Below are positions 60,671-64,000 of a stretch of 64,000 nucleotides of DNA, one piece after another. Source of the DNA: Acanthacorydalis orientalis (taxonomy: Eukaryota > Arthropoda > Insecta > Megaloptera > Corydalidae); contig CM068313.1 in the NCBI GenBank assembly GCA_034766995.1, positions 15,138,512 to 15,202,511 of the forward strand, written 5' to 3'. Every line of letters starts with the position of its first letter. Within the stretch, counting starts at the first letter, position 1. Made by a program: the position numbers and the translations under genes. The notes below the pieces were generated by a model, which was given only the letters and a program-made list of their open reading frames with translations, was not told the DNA's origin and made no database searches.

Positions 60671-61574
60671 TGTAAAATACAGTAAATGTAAGTAAACGAA
60701 ACATCGAGTATAAATAAACGGCTGTGCCAAAAATCTGTCTTGAGCTAAAATGAAGATAAATGTTTACGGAAATATATTAGAAGAACATAACGAACATAAT
60801 TTGAGAGTTTAATCATTATTTCGTACATTAAACTTTTTACCGTAATTTAATTTTACTAATAATTGTCAGACCATTACTGTCTTATCAAGTGCTTATAAAC
60901 TAACAACCGTTCTTTTTTATATACACGATCCTGATAAATTACATTACAAACTTTCAGTCTTTGTATAATTCCTGCATCGTTTGTAGCTTTTATTGCGCAT
61001 ATCGATTTTACAATTAATACCACATAAACTTCAAAATGTAAATGAGTAAAGTTCAAACAGTATTTGTATAGAAGAATCTGTTCCGATTATCTCTCACAAT
61101 CTTGACATTCTGAATAAGTTTATTTGTTTGTATTGTGAGTTCGCTTTTTTATTGTTACTGTAGTCAATACCAGAATTACGGTCTTTTTTGTAAAGTAAGT
61201 GTGTGTACGCTACAATAATTATCACTTTTTTGAGTTCTATTCTGATTGGTTATTAGAGCGAGACCTAAAATTCTTATTTTCGTTGTTATAATACTGTGAG
61301 ATGAAAAGGCTGTCGTTAATTAAAAATTACTGAGAATATTTTCATGTAAAATATGTGAATAATTCTTTACCAGTGGAGAAATTATAGTAAGTCGTTAATT
61401 TAAGTTACTAAGAAAACCAATCTAACTATAAAGCAAGTAGATTTTCTTTCATATTTTCATCAAAATTGAATTTCTATTACATTATCCGCATTAAGGATGC
61501 AAACCGGTTTAATAAGAGTCATAAAAAGTGTTTTTTTTCTTTTTTAACATATAACTTATCGAATTATTAATATA

Positions 61575-62130
61575 TACAGAATGTTTATAAAACCACGCAC
61601 TGACTTGTTTTAATGTTTTTTTTTAAACCATGAAACAAAAACATTTGCGTTTAATTTTAAATTGAAGAATGTATCATCAAAAAATTTTAAAACTAAATAT
61701 GAAAAATAGCGTCAATTAAGTGGCTATCACCCACACAAGTGTAAATTTTAACCTCTTTGAATAAAGTTTACATCATTTTATTCAAATTTTCTGGCAATAT
61801 CGGATTTATTTTTATTAGAATATTTATACTTGGACTTAGTCTCTGGTTTGTTCACATAATCTGTTTTTTAAGGGGTAACCAGGATAATAAGACCTGTCAA
61901 ATCTGTCGATTTTGTAGCTAATTTGAAGATAACACAACTAGGAAAATATTTTCTTAGAAACTATACAGTGACCCCAGTTGTATGCTCTGCGGCATTATCT
62001 TTCTTGAATCACATTTTAAGACAAGAAGATTCTCAATCATTTTTCTAAATCTATCAACACTAAATATCTTGATGAAAAAATATGATGCAATGATCTCTTG
62101 CATATAAAATCTTCATTTAAATGTTAAATC
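61575..62130 (-). pseudogene. Decayed DDE-type (IS630-like, DDE_3) transposase fossil
   Basis: The minus strand reads FSVDRFRKMIENLL near 62060-62020. One frame over, WFKKDNAAEHTTGVTV, FLRKYFPSCVIFKLATKSTD, DYVNKPET and SDIARKFE-like segments follow in order down to 61770. This is the spacing of the WFQQDGATAHT..., LR..FP.R.IS..., DLTPLDFFLWGY and V.VNKPET landmarks of the insect DDE_3 transposase family. The LWGY segment has decayed. A terminus-like TACAGAATGTTTATAAAACC lies at 61575, similar to known ends of such elements (TACAGGGTGTTTCAAAA type). The other end was not found. Several stops and frameshifts; inactive. Confidence 0.65.
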
Positions 62131-62353
62131 TCTTAAAGCCTGTTACAATATTTTTAATTATTCCATGTTAAATAAAAATAATTACTTTAATCAAATTTGA
62201 GACAGAATCTTATTGCCTTGTAACAATTAATGTGGAGCCAATAAAACTGTATGTGCTATTTCTTATATATTTTTCGAAATGCTCTCAAAATATTATGGGT
62301 GCAAAATATTAGTACCTTATAAACTAATAAAAAAATTAGACCGTATATATACA

Positions 62354-62418
<65 letters not shown>

Positions 62419-63535
62419 TTATATATATATATATAAGTATTTTAAATGAATAATAATGAAATTTAAAAATAATATATCAATTTAATATTGAAAAATACCA
62501 ATTAATAAAATAAAAACATATTTAACTTATTTTAATGTGTTTTTTTAATGAAAAATAAAATTAAAAAACTAATAAGAGATAGGTAAACTTAAATTTTTTG
62601 TAAAACTATCAGCATTCAGTCATAATTAAAATATATTTACATGATTAAAAGTTGCAGAAATAAATTCTGACTATAATACAAAAGTATATTTTTTCATCTT
62701 CAAACGTTCCGGTTTTGCTTCTATAAATACGTTAATTAAATGATTTTATAATATACCGATTGAATAAATGATATTAAAAATAAAGGTTTTTATTATATTT
62801 AGAATAAATCGTTACTCTATGCTCGCTTAATGAACATATTTCATTAAATATTAAAGAACAAATAACATTCATTTCAAACTATGAATCATAACGAAATTAA
62901 ATTAAATCAGATATAAATAAATTGTGTACACTAGTCACGACATAATCAAATATTTTATTATATCTTATCTGAATATATAGAATAATATAAATGGATTCCA
63001 TCGTAATTGGCTTTTCATTACTTTCTCAAAGAAAATCGAAATATGAAGAGAACATACAACATAATACATGCTTTTTGATGATTTCACAAGTAAGTACCAT
63101 TTTGCTGCCATTAGTTTGCATCCGACAGTGAGATTATGTAAATTCACCCCTAGATATAATTGCTTTTTAATAGAAAATCGTTGCTGGAAAGTTGGAAACC
63201 ACCATTCATCACTTTATATTTAGTACTATTCATCTTTTAGTCTTGCTTTATATTTTTGAAGTTACGTATTTTATTGAAAGTTCGCTGTAATAAATTTCGA
63301 ATCTTTTGCATGTTTTAATTTTTTTTTTTTGTATAGAAATCTGATTTATAATTTTGAGCTATTCAGTTAATTATTTTAAATAGATATGAATTTAATTTAA
63401 TCATTTAATTTTAAGTAATATTTAAAAAATATTCTAACAATATATAAAAATTATAATTAATAATTAAATAATGATTGCAAAAAAAAGTATAAAATTCATT
63501 CAGTTCAAAACATTTATTACTTTGTAATTAATTAA
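62131..63535. other. A+T-rich non-coding stretch
   Basis: A TA array lies at 62357-62436. Nothing else is recognised. Confidence 0.62.
62357..62436. repeat. (TA)n microsatellite
   Basis: TA repeat with TACATA and TTTATA interruptions. Confidence 0.96.
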
Positions 63536-63776
63536 TTAACCTTTTGCACTCCAAGCAATTAGGCTAGACAGCCGGTCAGAAGCTTGTATACTGCAAATTA
63601 GAATAAGAGTATGATAAACATAGAAAAGAATAAATACCCGATGACATTGATGGACAAACACTTATCAAAGCTTTTATCTGTAAATGATAAAATATAAGCA
63701 GTGACACTGGCTGTAATAGTAGAACGCCTGTAAGTGCCTGCACAGTACAACTGGCCTTGTGATTGCAAAGGATTAA
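63536..63776. mobile_element. TTAA-flanked MITE (piggyBac type), 233 bp
   Basis: The left end TTAACCTTTTGCACTCCAAG and the right end, in reverse, TTAATCCTTTGCAATCACAA share the TTAA duplication and the CCTTTTGCA/CCTTTGCA terminus. There is no coding between. This is the best delimited of the four TTAA elements in the window. Confidence 0.75.
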
Positions 63777-64000
63777 TACCTAAAATCGTGATATGTTACA
63801 AATCCAACTTCCAAATATATACATACAGACAAATTATTCTCATAAACTGTTTTTCAATTTATTTATTTATGCTTTATTTATATTTTTATCTGAAAATATA
63901 TAAGCTTGAATTTCTCATTCAATCCACAAACCGTACTTTTTTGCTAATCAAAAATTTTAAGTAGATTTTCTATTTTTTCTTATGCTAATTTTAACGTCGA
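63777..64000. other. A+T-rich non-coding end of window
   Basis: Nothing recognisable. The plus frame at 63734-63964 starts inside the MITE and has no domain. Confidence 0.6.

Larger units (their letters stand above)
57087..61569. other. Mostly A+T-rich non-coding stretch with one GC-richer island
   Basis: TA arrays at 57399, 57832, 59998 and 60602 are listed separately. Bases 58180-58680 are the least A+T-rich part of this region (ACCGACCACCATCCTCCAG), with a 74-codon plus frame at 58181-58405 but no domain; a promoter or untranslated exon is possible. The remainder shows nothing recognisable. Confidence 0.5.

Overview
The window is strongly A+T-rich eukaryotic DNA (about three quarters A+T by eye) with almost no continuous coding capacity. 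It holds about forty long (TA)n arrays and many decayed DNA transposons. Several mariner families (one with cecropia/Hsmar1-type ends), Tigger/pogo, hAT, TTAA-target elements and an RTE-clade LINE occur together, which points to an arthropod, most likely an insect. The species cannot be fixed from the sequence. No rRNA, tRNA, operon or CRISPR array was recognised, so bacterial annotation concepts do not apply.

Host coding evidence is small. The best host feature is a splice-bounded 144-bp minus-strand exon at 3844-3987, encoding a signal peptide or signal anchor. A second candidate is a 101-bp plus-strand exon at 12232-12332 with good splice signals and one open frame. An unrecognised 140-codon minus-strand ORF lies at 37531-37953. 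The simplest reading is that the window lies inside or beside a host gene with very long introns, with the 3844-3987 exon near its 5' end and the next coding exon off the left edge. GC-richer islands near 6.2-7.4, 12.4-12.7, 22.7-23.1, 36.6-36.9, 40.2-40.6, 45.5-45.9, 52.5-52.6, 55.8-56.0 and 58.2-58.7 kb are the places to look for enhancers, promoters or untranslated exons.

Layout: 0-12 kb has the signal-peptide exon, a fold-back MITE, a hAT copy, a TTAA MITE and TA arrays. 12-24 kb has the candidate plus exon and six mariner relics, two of them fused. 24-32 kb has a degenerate AGGTCA-like repeat tract, a 5'-truncated RTE LINE and a TTAA MITE. 32-36 kb has two Tigger/pogo relics. 36-45 kb has the unrecognised ORF, a deleted mariner, the second hAT copy (itself hit by a TTAA element) and the longest cecropia-type mariner. 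45-57 kb has a second copy of an internally deleted mariner, a second fold-back MITE, a 640-bp deletion derivative and a 140-bp MITE of the cecropia family. 57-64 kb is mostly A+T-rich, with a DDE transposase fossil near 61.6-62.1 kb and a TTAA MITE at 63.5 kb.

No functional multi-gene system was found. The most informative pattern is a graded set of elements sharing one mariner end: 1287 bp, 640 bp, 516 bp and 140 bp. Alongside it is a second mariner family whose two copies share the same internal deletion, so it probably moved after losing its DNA-binding half.
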